Assembly: GCF_009618275.1 (NCBI RefSeq)
Contig: NZ_WIAD01000003.1
Span: forward strand, 156,435 to 220,434
Source of the DNA: Roseimaritima sediminicola
GTDB lineage: Bacteria; Planctomycetota; Planctomycetia; Pirellulales; Pirellulaceae
Direction of reading: 5' to 3'
Length of the DNA stretch: 64,000 nt
Below the pieces are notes generated by a model that saw only the letters and a list, made by a program, of their open reading frames with translations, did no database searches and had not been told where the DNA came from. Shown in pieces: positions 25,336 through 34,196 of the stretch (positions are counted from its first letter, which is position 1; each line of letters starts with the position of its first letter). A program made the translations under genes and the position numbers.

Positions 25336-28300
25336 TTATGCCGCGTCGGTGTTTTTGATTTCGCCTTTTTCGTTGACGTCTTCGAAGCGGACCGAGACTC
25401 GCTTGCTGACGCCCGACTCCTGCATCGTCACGCCGTACAGCGTCGTCGCGGCGGTCATGGTTTTCTTGCTGTGCGTGACGACCACGAACTTGGACTGATC
25501 CAGGAACTCTTTCAGCACGGTCACAAAGCGGCCGATGTTGGCTTCGTCGAACGGTGCGTCGACTTCGTCCAGCACACAAAACGGACTGGGGCGATACTGG
25601 AAGATCGACATCAATAACGCCACGGCCGTGAGCGCCTTTTCGCCCCCGGATAGCAAGGAGTTTGAGAAGGACGGTTTGCCCGGCGGCGTGGCGACGATCT
25701 CCACGCCGGCTTCCAGGGGATCGTCGGACTCTTCGAGGATCAGGTCGGCCTGCCCGCCGCCGAAGGACTTGCGGTACAGCCGCTGGAAGTTCTGGCGGAT
25801 CGCTTCGAGCGTATCCATGAACAATCGCCGGCTGTCGGTGTTGATGCGCTGGATCACGCGCTGCAGCGAATCCTTGGCGGCCGTGAGGTCCTGGTACTGG
25901 CCGTGCAGCTCGTCGTAGCGTTGCTGCAGGCCTTCCAACTCGTCCAGGGCTTCCATGTTGACCGAACCGACCCGCTGCAGCTGTTCACGCAGGCGGGTGA
26001 TCTCTGCTTCGGCCGCGGCACGGTCCTCGGGCGGCTGGTGATCCTCGGGCGGCTCTCCCCCGCGAAGATCGATCTCATAGTCTTCCAACAGCCGGTCCGC
26101 CAAAGTCTCTCGCTTCAACTTGACCGTATCGCGGCGGCTGGTCAGGGCATGCAGCTGCTGGGAGGCCTTGTTGGCCGCTTCGCTGGCGGCATCGAGGTCG
26201 CGTTGCAACTGCCGCTGGCTGGCGCGCACCTCGGACGCTTCGGCGGCCAACGACTTCATCTGCCGTTCGGTTTCTTCCAGTCGCAGGTACTCGCGCGACA
26301 GCGTGTCGCCGGCTTGCAGCTGTTTCAGTCGCAGTTGATCGCGGCGGGCGTCGTCGCTGCGCAGCTGGACGCGGACCTCTTCGACCGCCGCTTCACGCTG
26401 CGATTGATCGCGACGCTGTTGCTCGAGCGTCGCCGTCAGGGCTTCGACCTTTTGTTCGGCGCGAGCGACGTCGACCGACAGGGCCATAACGTGATCGGTC
26501 GCGGCCCGCAATTCACTTTCTTTGGCTTCCAGCCGCCGGTCGCTGGCGGCGGCCTCGCTTTCCAGCGAGCCGATTCGTTGGCGGCAATCGGCCAGTTGTT
26601 GTTCGATGTGCTGCTTGCGCCCGGCCGCTTCCTCGTGCGACCGCGTGGTGGCCTGGATCTCGGCTTCGATCTCGGCGAGGCTGGCGGCTTGGGCGTGAAG
26701 CCGTTCTTCGGCGTGCCGCAAACTGGCGTCGGCCGCGGCCCGGCGTGTGATCGATTCGCGGTGCGCATCCTCGACACGTCCGACCTCGGCCGCCTGTTGG
26801 TCGACGCGCCCGTTCAGACGCTCGGCTTCTTCGCTGGCCTCGGTCAATTGATACTGGTAGTGCTGGATGTCTTTGGCCGTCGCGGCCAGTTCGCTGTGGC
26901 GGCTGACCAGGCCGGCTGCGGCGGTCGCGGGCCCGACGATGATCGAACCATCGCGGTCCAACAGTTCGCAGTTGCTGGTCACAAATCGCAGGCCGGCCCC
27001 GCTGAGCTTTCGCAGGCCCAGGGCGGTTTGCAAGGTATCGACGATCCAGGTCGTTCCCAGCAGGTGACGGATCAGCGGTTCGAAAGGCGGTTCGGTGCGG
27101 ACCATTCGATCGGCCCGTCCCAGCACGCCGCCGAGGCCGTCCAGCCGAATCTTGTCGCCGGGCCGACGCGGCGGCAGCTCGTCGATCCGCAGCAGGCCGA
27201 CGCGGCCGGTGACTTCGATCTGTCCCGACAGGATCGCCTGTTGGACGCGGTCGCCGCGAACGATCGCGTACTGGGCCAGCGGTCCCAGCGTGGCGTCGAT
27301 CAACGGCGCCACCTCGGGGTCGGTTTCCAAATGATCGGCGACGATTCCCTGTACGTCGCGGAGCACATCGCTGCCGCCGGTGCGGACCTGGTCCAGCAGC
27401 GAACGCACGCCCACGTGGACGCCCTCTTGTCGCTTCTGCAGATCCTGGAGCACTTTCTGTCGCTCGCTGAGTCCCTGCAGACGCACTCGCAGGGCCGCGA
27501 TCTCTTCACGGCGTCGCGACAGCAAGCGGCGTTTCTCGTTCAGCTCCGCCAGCGTCAGTTCAATCTGCTTTTCGGACGCCGCGATCGCCGTGTTCAATTG
27601 ATGCAGGGTCTGACGCCGCGTCTTTAGTTCTGCCTGGGCGTCGCGGACCGCCTGGCGGCCGGACTGTTGGCGGGCAGCCAGACTCTCGCCGGCCCTGGCC
27701 GACTGGCTGAGCTGTTGTTCCAGACGCTGGGCTTGGCCTTCCAGATCGGCCACGGTGCGCAGCGCCGCGAGGTGCTGGGCCTGCAGCTCGGCGCGTTGTT
27801 GCCGCGTCTGTTCGGTTTGCTCGGCGGCCTCGCTGCGAACCGTCTCGGCCGCATCGACCGCCGCGGCGGCATCGGCGTGCTCTTGTTCGTACACCGCCAG
27901 CCGGCTTCGCAGACCGCGGAATTCGGCGGCGGCCGAACCGGCTTGGGATTGCAGCAGACGCACCCGCCGGCGGCTCTTGGCCAGCGTCTGTTCCAGTTCG
28001 GCAAGCGAAACCGCATCGGCGTCGCGACGACCGGCCACGCCCGCGATCTCGCGACTGATTTCGCTGCGGGTCGCTTCGACACTGCGAGCCCGTTCGGCCA
28101 GGTCCTGCAGCGCGACCTCGAACTGCTGTCGCTGCTGAGCGATCTGGTCACGCCGGGCCTGTTGATCGGCGGCCTGGCCGGTCACCTCCGCCAGTTCCGT
28201 TTCGGCTCGGCTCAGTTGCTCGGACATCTCCGACCAATCGGTCCAGGCCAGTTCGGTACGCAATTGCCGCAGCCGCTCGGACGCCTGGCGATAGCGTTCG

Positions 28301-28932
28301 GCCTTGGACGCCTGGGATTTCAAACTCTGCAGCCGGCTGGCCACTTCGTCGACGATATCGCCCAGGCGGACCAGGTTCTGGTCAACGCGAGCGAGTCGCC
28401 GTTCCGCTTCGACCTTCTTGGCTTTAAAGCGACTGATCCCCGCGGCTTCTTCAAAGATGATCCGGCGGTCTTTGGCATTGGCCTGCAGCATGCGATCGAC
28501 TTTGCCCTGTTCGATCAAGCTGTAGGCATCGATCCCGATCCCGGTACCGGCGATCAGAGATTTAATATCTTTCAGGCGGCAGGACTGGCCGTTGATCAGG
28601 TACTCGCCTTCGCCGCTGCGAAAGACGCGGCGGGTGACGTGCACCTCGGGAGCCTCGATCGGCAGGTTGCCATCGCTGTTGTCAAAGATGATCGTCGCTT
28701 CGGCCGACCCAGCCGGTCCGCGACTCTGCGAGCCCTTGAAAATGACGTCCGCCATTTCCTTGCCACGCAGGCTCTTGGCACTCTGCGAACCCAGCACCCA
28801 TTTGATCGCATCGACGATATTGCTCTTGCCCGAACCGTTGGGTCCGACCACGACGGTGATCCCGTCGGGAAAATCGAACCGAGTGCGGTCGGCAAAGCTT
28901 TTGAAGCCGGCGAGTTCGAGAGCTTTCAGCAT
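25336..28932 (-). CDS. smc: Chromosome segregation ATPase SMC
   Basis: SMC forms the condensin ring that compacts and separates the chromosome. The 1198 residues show the N-terminal head (MLKALELAGFKSFADRT, Walker A GPNGSGKSN), a first coiled coil, the hinge (about 500-680, with VADHLETDPEVAPLIDATLG), a second long coiled coil, and the C-terminal head with signature LLSGGEKALTAVALL and Walker B FCVLDEVDAPFDEAN. Start: the ATG at 28932 gives the exact family N-terminus; an upstream in-frame start at 29031 is not needed. The diadenylate cyclase gene lies 204 bases upstream on the same strand. The accessory subunits ScpA and ScpB are not in the window. Confidence 0.97.
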   Translation of the reverse strand: MLKALELAGFKSFADRTRFDFPDGITVVVGPNGSGKSNIVDAIKWVLGSQSAKSLRGKEMADVIFKGSQSRGPAGSAEATIIFDNSDGNLPIEAPEVHVTRRVFRSGEGEYLINGQSCRLKDIKSLIAGTGIGIDAYSLIEQGKVDRMLQANAKDRRIIFEEAAGISRFKAKKVEAERRLARVDQNLVRLGDIVDEVASRLQSLKSQASKAERYRQASERLRQLRTELAWTDWSEMSEQLSRAETELAEVTGQAADQQARRDQIAQQRQQFEVALQDLAERARSVEATRSEISREIAGVAGRRDADAVSLAELEQTLAKSRRRVRLLQSQAGSAAAEFRGLRSRLAVYEQEHADAAAAVDAAETVRSEAAEQTEQTRQQRAELQAQHLAALRTVADLEGQAQRLEQQLSQSARAGESLAARQQSGRQAVRDAQAELKTRRQTLHQLNTAIAASEKQIELTLAELNEKRRLLSRRREEIAALRVRLQGLSERQKVLQDLQKRQEGVHVGVRSLLDQVRTGGSDVLRDVQGIVADHLETDPEVAPLIDATLGPLAQYAIVRGDRVQQAILSGQIEVTGRVGLLRIDELPPRRPGDKIRLDGLGGVLGRADRMVRTEPPFEPLIRHLLGTTWIVDTLQTALGLRKLSGAGLRFVTSNCELLDRDGSIIVGPATAAAGLVSRHSELAATAKDIQHYQYQLTEASEEAERLNGRVDQQAAEVGRVEDAHRESITRRAAADASLRHAEERLHAQAASLAEIEAEIQATTRSHEEAAGRKQHIEQQLADCRQRIGSLESEAAASDRRLEAKESELRAATDHVMALSVDVARAEQKVEALTATLEQQRRDQSQREAAVEEVRVQLRSDDARRDQLRLKQLQAGDTLSREYLRLEETERQMKSLAAEASEVRASQRQLQRDLDAASEAANKASQQLHALTSRRDTVKLKRETLADRLLEDYEIDLRGGEPPEDHQPPEDRAAAEAEITRLREQLQRVGSVNMEALDELEGLQQRYDELHGQYQDLTAAKDSLQRVIQRINTDSRRLFMDTLEAIRQNFQRLYRKSFGGGQADLILEESDDPLEAGVEIVATPPGKPSFSNSLLSGGEKALTAVALLMSIFQYRPSPFCVLDEVDAPFDEANIGRFVTVLKEFLDQSKFVVVTHSKKTMTAATTLYGVTMQESGVSKRVSVRFEDVNEKGEIKNTDAA

Positions 28933-29118
28933 GCCAGCGGCGGACGCAACGCAAAGGAGACAGGAGGGGGGGCCTGACCAAACCGACGGGTCAGGACGGC
29001 CAGGAAGACCAAGCATGGCCGGAAAGACCAAACCGTGCCACTCCGAAAGGGGGCGAGCACCCAGGCGGATGCTTCCCTAAAGCCTAACTTATTGCGCCAA
29101 GCCGGAATAGAGTAAAAC

Positions 29119-29150
29119 CCGGTGCGAGGGGTCGCCTTATTCAGCACCGG
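29119..29150 (-). terminator. Possible weak terminator at the end of the diadenylate cyclase gene
   Basis: On the minus strand GGTGC-type arms pair over 7 bp (29144-29150 with 29119-29125; CCGGTGC and complement) around an 18-base loop and are followed by GTTTTAC. The upstream arm overlaps the last codons of the gene. The short T run and large loop make it weak, so smc could still be read from the same transcript. Confidence 0.35.
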
Positions 29151-30075
29151 TCGGGGGCGGATCGTAGTTGAATTCCTGCCATTTGACAGCCTTGTCCATG
29201 GGTTCAATCCGCATCACCAGGTCGCCGTTTTGATACAGGCGTACGGTTCCGGTCGATTGACTGACGACCACCGAGACGGCTTTGGTCTTGCGGGTGATCG
29301 CCGCCCCGGCCCAGTGCCGCGCCCCCAGGCCTTTGGACATCTGCAGGTCCTCGTGGGCGACTTCCAGCATCTGCCGGCTGCGTTCGATGAAGCCGTCGGG
29401 CGTGATGACGAAGGCGCCGTCGAGTTGGGAGATTTCTTTGGCATCCTCCGAGACCCGGGGATCCATCAGGTTGCGGTGTTTTTTGTTGTAACCGCGGAAG
29501 GGATCGGCGCCGCTGTCCTTGGCGTGTTCGATCACACGGCGGGTGTCGCCGACGACGAACATCGCCCCGACGGGCTTGCCCTCGCGGCCTTCGCGACCGA
29601 TCTGAACGGCCAGGTCGACGACGGCCTTGAGCGTCTTCAGCGGCACGCTGCTCTCCAGCCGCTGCAGGTCGCGGACACTCAACCGCCGCATCCGTTCGTC
29701 CAGCTGCATGTGGCTGATCGAATCGAAGCGGCCCTGTTGGAAACCGCTGTAGACGGTTACGACTTCGCCGTTGGGACGAATTAATTCGTCCGCAGCCGCT
29801 TCCAACAGGGCGTGCTGCAGCCGTTCCAGCAGGGGCGCTTTTTCCTTGTTCAGGGCCAGCGGTTTCAGGCCGGCCTCGGCTGCGCCCTCGAGGTCGCTTT
29901 CTGAATCCACTGCGACGATCAACGTCAGCTTGGAATCGGCCGTGTCTCGAACCCGCTTCCAGTCGGTGGCCCCGTCGAGCAACAACAACAGGGCGTCGGC
30001 GCCGAGCGTTTCGGCCGTATGGACGCCCAGTCGGACCATGGCGGCGTTGTGTTTGGTCAGACGTTGCGTTGCCAT
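29137..30075 (-). CDS. Diadenylate cyclase (DisA_N/DAC domain, DacZ-like layout)
   Basis: A 312-residue protein whose C-terminal half is a DAC domain, which makes c-di-AMP from two ATP. The DGA motif is intact (LDGAFVI, 219-221). The second motif, normally RHR, reads RHW (GARHWAG, 253-255), so the last arginine is a tryptophan. The N-terminal 150 residues (VHTAETLGADALLLLLDG) resemble the alpha/beta regulatory domain seen in archaeal DacZ rather than membrane helices (CdaA) or the DisA spine and HhH. The ATG at 30075 (MATQRLTKHN) fits; the longer in-frame start at 30321 has no family support. It lies upstream of smc. Whether it is active with RHW is open. Confidence 0.8.
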   Translation of the reverse strand: MATQRLTKHNAAMVRLGVHTAETLGADALLLLLDGATDWKRVRDTADSKLTLIVAVDSESDLEGAAEAGLKPLALNKEKAPLLERLQHALLEAAADELIRPNGEVVTVYSGFQQGRFDSISHMQLDERMRRLSVRDLQRLESSVPLKTLKAVVDLAVQIGREGREGKPVGAMFVVGDTRRVIEHAKDSGADPFRGYNKKHRNLMDPRVSEDAKEISQLDGAFVITPDGFIERSRQMLEVAHEDLQMSKGLGARHWAGAAITRKTKAVSVVVSQSTGTVRLYQNGDLVMRIEPMDKAVKWQEFNYDPPPTGAE

Positions 30076-30191
30076 CTTCGCTACACGGGATCGGGGGAAG
30101 GCGAAAGTTCTCACGTCGCAAAAGGACGACGCAAAAACTTTACCTTGCAATCCCGGAGCCGGCAATTGTGGGCACCCGGGCCCGCGCGGCG

Positions 30192-32165
30192 CTAGCGCGC
30201 GTGGCCGCCGCTCTGCCGGTTCGCCACCGCCATCGCTCGCCACGGCGGCGTGTCGCTGATCACTCGCTGGTGATACAGCGCCAACGACCGCAGGGCGTGC
30301 CCCTTGGGACCGATCTCCCATTCCTTGCCGCGGTGCCGCGCCATGGTACTGGCCAGGAAGCCCACGGCGCGAACCATTCGCGGGTCCTGCAACTGGTCAT
30401 CGGGCAACACCCCGATCAACCATTCGACGATGTGCCCGGTGGTCTGAATCTTGCGATCGACATCGTTGCGATTGCCGCGGCCTTCAAACCATTCGGTGCT
30501 CATCGATCCGTCGGGGTTCTGCAGTTTCCAGGCGTAGTCGACGAAGTCGTTGATGAAACGATCGGCCCGGGCCCACTGGCCGGTGATCGGCAAACCCTGC
30601 TGGCGGCGAATCCGCAGGGCGTGGCTGAGGCCCATCAAGCGATGCGTCCCCCCGCAGGCGGCGCCGATCACTTGCTGGCTCAATTCTTCCTGGATCAAGC
30701 GTTCGAAATCCCAGTGTTGGCCATCGCTGGAGGTCCAGCTGGCGTCGGTGTCCAGGTAGTGGGCCAGACCGATCAGGGTAAACGTCAGCTCCACGCCCGG
30801 CCGGCAATCGGCCTGCTCTCGAGCGACCAGGTCGGCCACCGAAAAACGCTGCTTGCCGACGTACAACGGATACGATTCGGGAACGCCGATCAAACCAAAG
30901 ATCGCCAGAAACTGGCCTTGGTGCCCCTGCAGTCCGACGCCCGAGCGCGGGGCAATTCCGGCGCGATCGACGCTGAAGATGCGTTTGCCGCGGCAGATAT
31001 TATTGCCGGCCATCCAGGCCACCGCATTGAACCGCTTGCGTCCGTTCAGGACCTGCGTCTCGACGCCATAGACCATGATCGAATGCAACATGCCCCAGGA
31101 GCTGCGTTGCTGGGCATTTTCGGGCCGCTGGTAGTGATACCGCAGGACCGATTCCAGCGGTCCTTGCAGGCGGCGAACCGCGGCGGAAACTTCCGGCCGC
31201 GGAGGCTGGACTTCGTCGCCGATCGAACGAGTGCGAGTCGAAGCGGTGGCTTCGGAGGGATCCAAATCGCCAACATACCGCTGATCGGCTTGGTCGCCGG
31301 AGGAACGAGCGTCCGCAGACTCGGTCGCTTGCCCGGGTGCTTCGAGCAGCGGCAGCGGTTCCGCATCGCCCGCATCCGGCGACGTCGGCGAGGGACGGAA
31401 GTACTCGCGCAGTCTCGCGGTACGTTCCCCTCGGGGTGCCTCCGAGCGGGACTCGTCGACCGCCGACGGGTCATCCGTCGCGGGAGCGTCCTTCGCGGGG
31501 ACATCCTTCGCGGGAGCCGCTTCCGAAGGGTCGACGGAGCGCATCAGGTCGGGCCGCCGCACCGGAATCACGGGCCCGGAGGGGTTCGCCGAGGCGCCGT
31601 CTGTATCCGGGGAGGAACCGGCCTGGGGCGAGCGAGTATTCAGGGCCGACGCCGGATCGTCCGGCACCGCCTGCATTCGGGGCACGGGAATCAATCCTTC
31701 CAGCGCCTGAGAAAGATCCTCGGCAGCGTCATGTGGCGAGCCTTCGCCCGACGCACGACTACGACTCTCAGGCGCGGGCCGGAGTCCCAGGGTCTTGGCC
31801 GGTGGCCGGGCGACCGAGACCGGGTCGCGCAGCGGAGCCGGCGGAAGATCACCTTGGCGGGCGACCCAACCATCGGTGAGCGGTCCGGCGGGGCGCGCCG
31901 ACACGCGCGGCGCATCACCCGGTTCCGTCCCCTCGCGCGACGCTCGCTCGCGCGATGTTTCTCGTTCGCGGGACGTTTCTCGCTCGCGGGATTTTGCCGG
32001 GGCCGCCAACGGCCGGCCATTGGTGGGTTCCAGCAGTTTCAGCTGCGGCTCAGCAACCTCCGTCAGCGCTGCGGGCTTCTCGGCAGAAGCGATCGCGGGC
32101 AGGGTCAAAAACGTCGAAGCGACGACGATTCGCTTGGCGAAAGAAACTTTCCGATAGCGGAGCAT
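30192..32165 (-). CDS. Large exported protein of unknown function
   Basis: A 657-residue protein with a signal peptide (VVASTFLTLPAIASA). Residues about 30-320 are low-complexity, rich in Arg, Ser, Glu, Ala and Pro, with short direct repeats (SRERETSRERET; PAKDVPAKDAPATD). The C-terminal 330 residues are an ordered domain, beginning near RLQGPLESVLRYHY and containing SSWGMLHSIMVYG, CRGKRIFSV, GVGLQGHQGQFLAIFGL and LQNPDGSMSTEWFEGRG. The PDGS and QxxDG-like segments recall alpha/alpha-barrel terpene cyclase repeats, but the match is too weak to assign. I do not recognise the family; similar long exported proteins occur in Pirellulaceae. It is 116 bases downstream... in gene order it follows no close partner; the next gene on this strand is the cyclase. 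Confidence 0.72.
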   Translation of the reverse strand: MLRYRKVSFAKRIVVASTFLTLPAIASAEKPAALTEVAEPQLKLLEPTNGRPLAAPAKSRERETSRERETSRERASREGTEPGDAPRVSARPAGPLTDGWVARQGDLPPAPLRDPVSVARPPAKTLGLRPAPESRSRASGEGSPHDAAEDLSQALEGLIPVPRMQAVPDDPASALNTRSPQAGSSPDTDGASANPSGPVIPVRRPDLMRSVDPSEAAPAKDVPAKDAPATDDPSAVDESRSEAPRGERTARLREYFRPSPTSPDAGDAEPLPLLEAPGQATESADARSSGDQADQRYVGDLDPSEATASTRTRSIGDEVQPPRPEVSAAVRRLQGPLESVLRYHYQRPENAQQRSSWGMLHSIMVYGVETQVLNGRKRFNAVAWMAGNNICRGKRIFSVDRAGIAPRSGVGLQGHQGQFLAIFGLIGVPESYPLYVGKQRFSVADLVAREQADCRPGVELTFTLIGLAHYLDTDASWTSSDGQHWDFERLIQEELSQQVIGAACGGTHRLMGLSHALRIRRQQGLPITGQWARADRFINDFVDYAWKLQNPDGSMSTEWFEGRGNRNDVDRKIQTTGHIVEWLIGVLPDDQLQDPRMVRAVGFLASTMARHRGKEWEIGPKGHALRSLALYHQRVISDTPPWRAMAVANRQSGGHAR

Positions 32166-32516
32166 AAGCTGGCGGCTCTCTGGTTGCCTGGGTGGTCGCA
32201 ATCAATGCAAAACGCGCGAGAGGGTGCCCCTGAAGGCATACCTCAGCCACAGCTACTTCTATCGGAACGTACCGCTGTACAGTCCAGCCTCTGCGAGAAA
32301 GAGTTCGCCAATCCGTCGCGGCAAATGGGCAAGACAGCCCGGCGGCCGAGAGCTGGGAAAAATAGGGACCCGGGGATCAGCGCCGATGGGGGGAGTGGTG
32401 GCGGCGAGAAGCGGACCAGCCCCCGTAGCTGAAGTCGCCAGACGTTGGATTCACAGGCTGGAAGCCTATGCCACAGAAGGGGCACGACTCGGAGAGTCCT
32501 GCTAAGGGCCGGGCGG
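32166..32516. other. Intergenic region with repeat fragments, no gene seen
   Basis: The 351-base gap between the exported protein and the GT9 gene holds two repeat fragments next to each other: a single TAGCTGAAGTCGCCAGAC end (32426-32443) of the family seen at 36089-36213, and one inverted copy of the 24-bp repeat (32451-32474). The promoter for the exported-protein gene must be here but I cannot place it. Confidence 0.55.
32451..32474. repeat. Inverted copy of the 24-bp dispersed repeat
   Basis: TCACAGGCTGGAAGCCTATG plus CCAC is the exact complement of the two copies at 16642-16694, 16 kb away. Confidence 0.85.
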
Positions 32517-33617
32517 CTAAGCCGCGGCGGCGGCCGAGCGGGAGATCAGTTTGTCGGCGGCGTGGCAGACGTCTTCGACGCTGATCGCTCGCATCGCCGT
32601 GTTCTCGGCTGCTCGACGCTCGCGACGGTTGCCATTGTGGAAGGCCCGCTGGACGGCGATGTGCTGCGAACCATAGGGTCCCGAATCCACCGCGCGCGTC
32701 GCCCCGTGCAGACCGATCGTGGGCGTTTCCATCGCTACGGCCATGTGCATCGGACCGCTGTCGCCGCTGATGAACAACTGGGCAGAGCCCAGCAGGGCGG
32801 CCAGGTGCAACAGATTCGTATCGGGAGCCAAGACGGCGCTGCCGCCGGACAGCTCCACAATCTCCTCGGCCCAGCGACGTTCCTTGTCACTGCCCCAGAT
32901 CACCACGCTGGGCATTTGATAGGTGGTTTCCAGGTAGCTGGCGACCGCGCCGAACCGGTCCATTTCCCACAGTTTGGAATCCCAACTGGCGCCGGGGTTC
33001 AGCACGGCCAAGCGAGCCGGGTATTGGCGTCGCCAGGTTTCGGCCCACCGCTGGGCTTCGTCGGGAATGGGCAGGTGCCAGGCGACGTGCGGTTGTTTGA
33101 TTGCCAGCGGTTCCAACAGGCCCAACGAGCGATCGGTCAGATGGGGCTTGCCGGGCGGCACCAGGACGTTGTTGAACAGACCGCTCAGTTCCGAACCGTG
33201 GTATCCGGCATGGCCGACGCGGCGGCGGGCGCCGCTGAGCCAGCACGCCAGAGCGCTTTTGGTGTTTCCTTGGCAATCGATCGCCGTGTCGACGCGCAAG
33301 CTGCGCAGGCGCCGGCGAGCCGCCAGGACGCCACGAGGCGAAGTGAACCAGCCGCGTTGGAGTTCAACGACCTCGTCCAGCCAGGGGTGATTGCGCACCA
33401 TGGCCGCCGATTTCTTTTCCACCACCCAAGCGATATAGGCGTCCGGATAGGCATCGCGGAGGGCCGCGGCCACGGGTAACGTCAGAATCGTATCCCCGAT
33501 CGCGCTCATCCGCGAAATCAAGATTCGCGGATCTCGGTCGTCACCGGAAGCGGAAGACGCGCGGGACGGGTGCGTGGGGGTTTTGGTCGTGGCAGCAGGC
33601 ATCTGGCAACTTGGCAT
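32517..33617 (-). CDS. Glycosyltransferase family 9 (heptosyltransferase-like)
   Basis: A 366-residue GT-B enzyme of family GT9, whose known members add heptose to lipopolysaccharide core using ADP-heptose. Visible marks: ILISRMSAIGDTILTLPVA at the N-terminus of the first Rossmann fold, AIDCQGNTKSALACWLSG, RRVGHAGYHG, and in the second domain LNPGASWDSKLWEMDRF and ISGDSGPMHMAVAMETPTIG, the nucleotide-sugar loop. An ATG at 33602 is an alternative start; the first 30 residues are poorly conserved in character and neither start has a good ribosome site. The flippase at 18-19.5 kb hints at surface sugar work but there is no cluster. Confidence 0.88.
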   Translation of the reverse strand: MPSCQMPAATTKTPTHPSRASSASGDDRDPRILISRMSAIGDTILTLPVAAALRDAYPDAYIAWVVEKKSAAMVRNHPWLDEVVELQRGWFTSPRGVLAARRRLRSLRVDTAIDCQGNTKSALACWLSGARRRVGHAGYHGSELSGLFNNVLVPPGKPHLTDRSLGLLEPLAIKQPHVAWHLPIPDEAQRWAETWRRQYPARLAVLNPGASWDSKLWEMDRFGAVASYLETTYQMPSVVIWGSDKERRWAEEIVELSGGSAVLAPDTNLLHLAALLGSAQLFISGDSGPMHMAVAMETPTIGLHGATRAVDSGPYGSQHIAVQRAFHNGNRRERRAAENTAMRAISVEDVCHAADKLISRSAAAAA

Positions 33618-33674
33618 CGGGAGGAACGTTCGAAACGGCGGTCCAACACAGATGCTGCTGTACCAAATCCACTC

Positions 33675-33998
33675 TCAGCCAGAAAGAGAACTTTGCGTGG
33701 AGCCGTGTTGCCTTTCAATCTGCTGATAACGTTCGCGTTGCCAGAACCGCACCCAGGGGCCGGCTTTGCGAAGCGCCGGATCGTCACTCGCCAATTCGTG
33801 CTGTTTGCCGCGGCGGGTCAGCAGACGGACCGTGCCCTCGGGCGAGACGTCCTGAACCACCCAGTACTTGTCCACGACGTAGCCGTAGTTGTCGCCTTTG
33901 GGCGAGGCGGTCACCTGCCGGGCCCGCGGCCCCGGCGCGGGGCTCCGCTTGGTTTTGCGATAAACGACCCAGTCGCCAGGTCGAAATGGCTGTGTCAC
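33675..33998 (-). CDS. Small cytoplasmic protein, SH3-like, function unknown
   Basis: A 107-residue protein starting at a GTG (33996-33998) with AGGAG seven bases upstream, a strong ribosome site that decides this start within a much longer open frame running antisense to floA. The sequence starts MTQPFRPGDWVVYRKTK and continues with NYGYVVDKYWVVQDVSPEG and TVRLLTRRGKQHELASDDP, a beta-rich, basic pattern like a small SH3 or KOW-type fold. It has no membrane segment. It is divergent from floA, with about 200 bases between. I do not know a named family. Confidence 0.75.
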   Translation of the reverse strand: MTQPFRPGDWVVYRKTKRSPAPGPRARQVTASPKGDNYGYVVDKYWVVQDVSPEGTVRLLTRRGKQHELASDDPALRKAGPWVRFWQRERYQQIERQHGSTQSSLSG

Positions 33999-34111
33999 GT
34001 GTCTTCTCCTCGCTCGGTCGGGGCCCGGACGTGCGGGCCCACGGGGCCCCAGATGCTTGAATTCTCTGGGCGGCTGCAACCGGCATGCCGCCGATGGGGT
34101 ATAAAGGTTAC

Positions 34112-34139
34112 TTGCGAATGCCTCGTGGTCCCATATTAT
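34112..34139 (+). promoter_or_regulatory. Candidate sigma-70 type promoter for floA
   Basis: TTGCGA (34112-34117) and TATTAT (34134-34139) are 16 bases apart. The -10 matches five of six consensus positions and the -35 four of six. Transcription would begin near 34146, giving a leader of about 50 bases before the floA start at 34197. Confidence 0.5.
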
Positions 34140-34196
34140 CATGCTACCGCGGTGGCTTTCCGCCGACGTGGTTCCCTGCCGAAATACACTGCCGAG

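Noticed and set aside
24654..25617. Long open frames through the 278-bp repeat array
   Set aside because: The frames are not kept between copies and the translations are low-complexity repeats that run into the antisense strand of smc.
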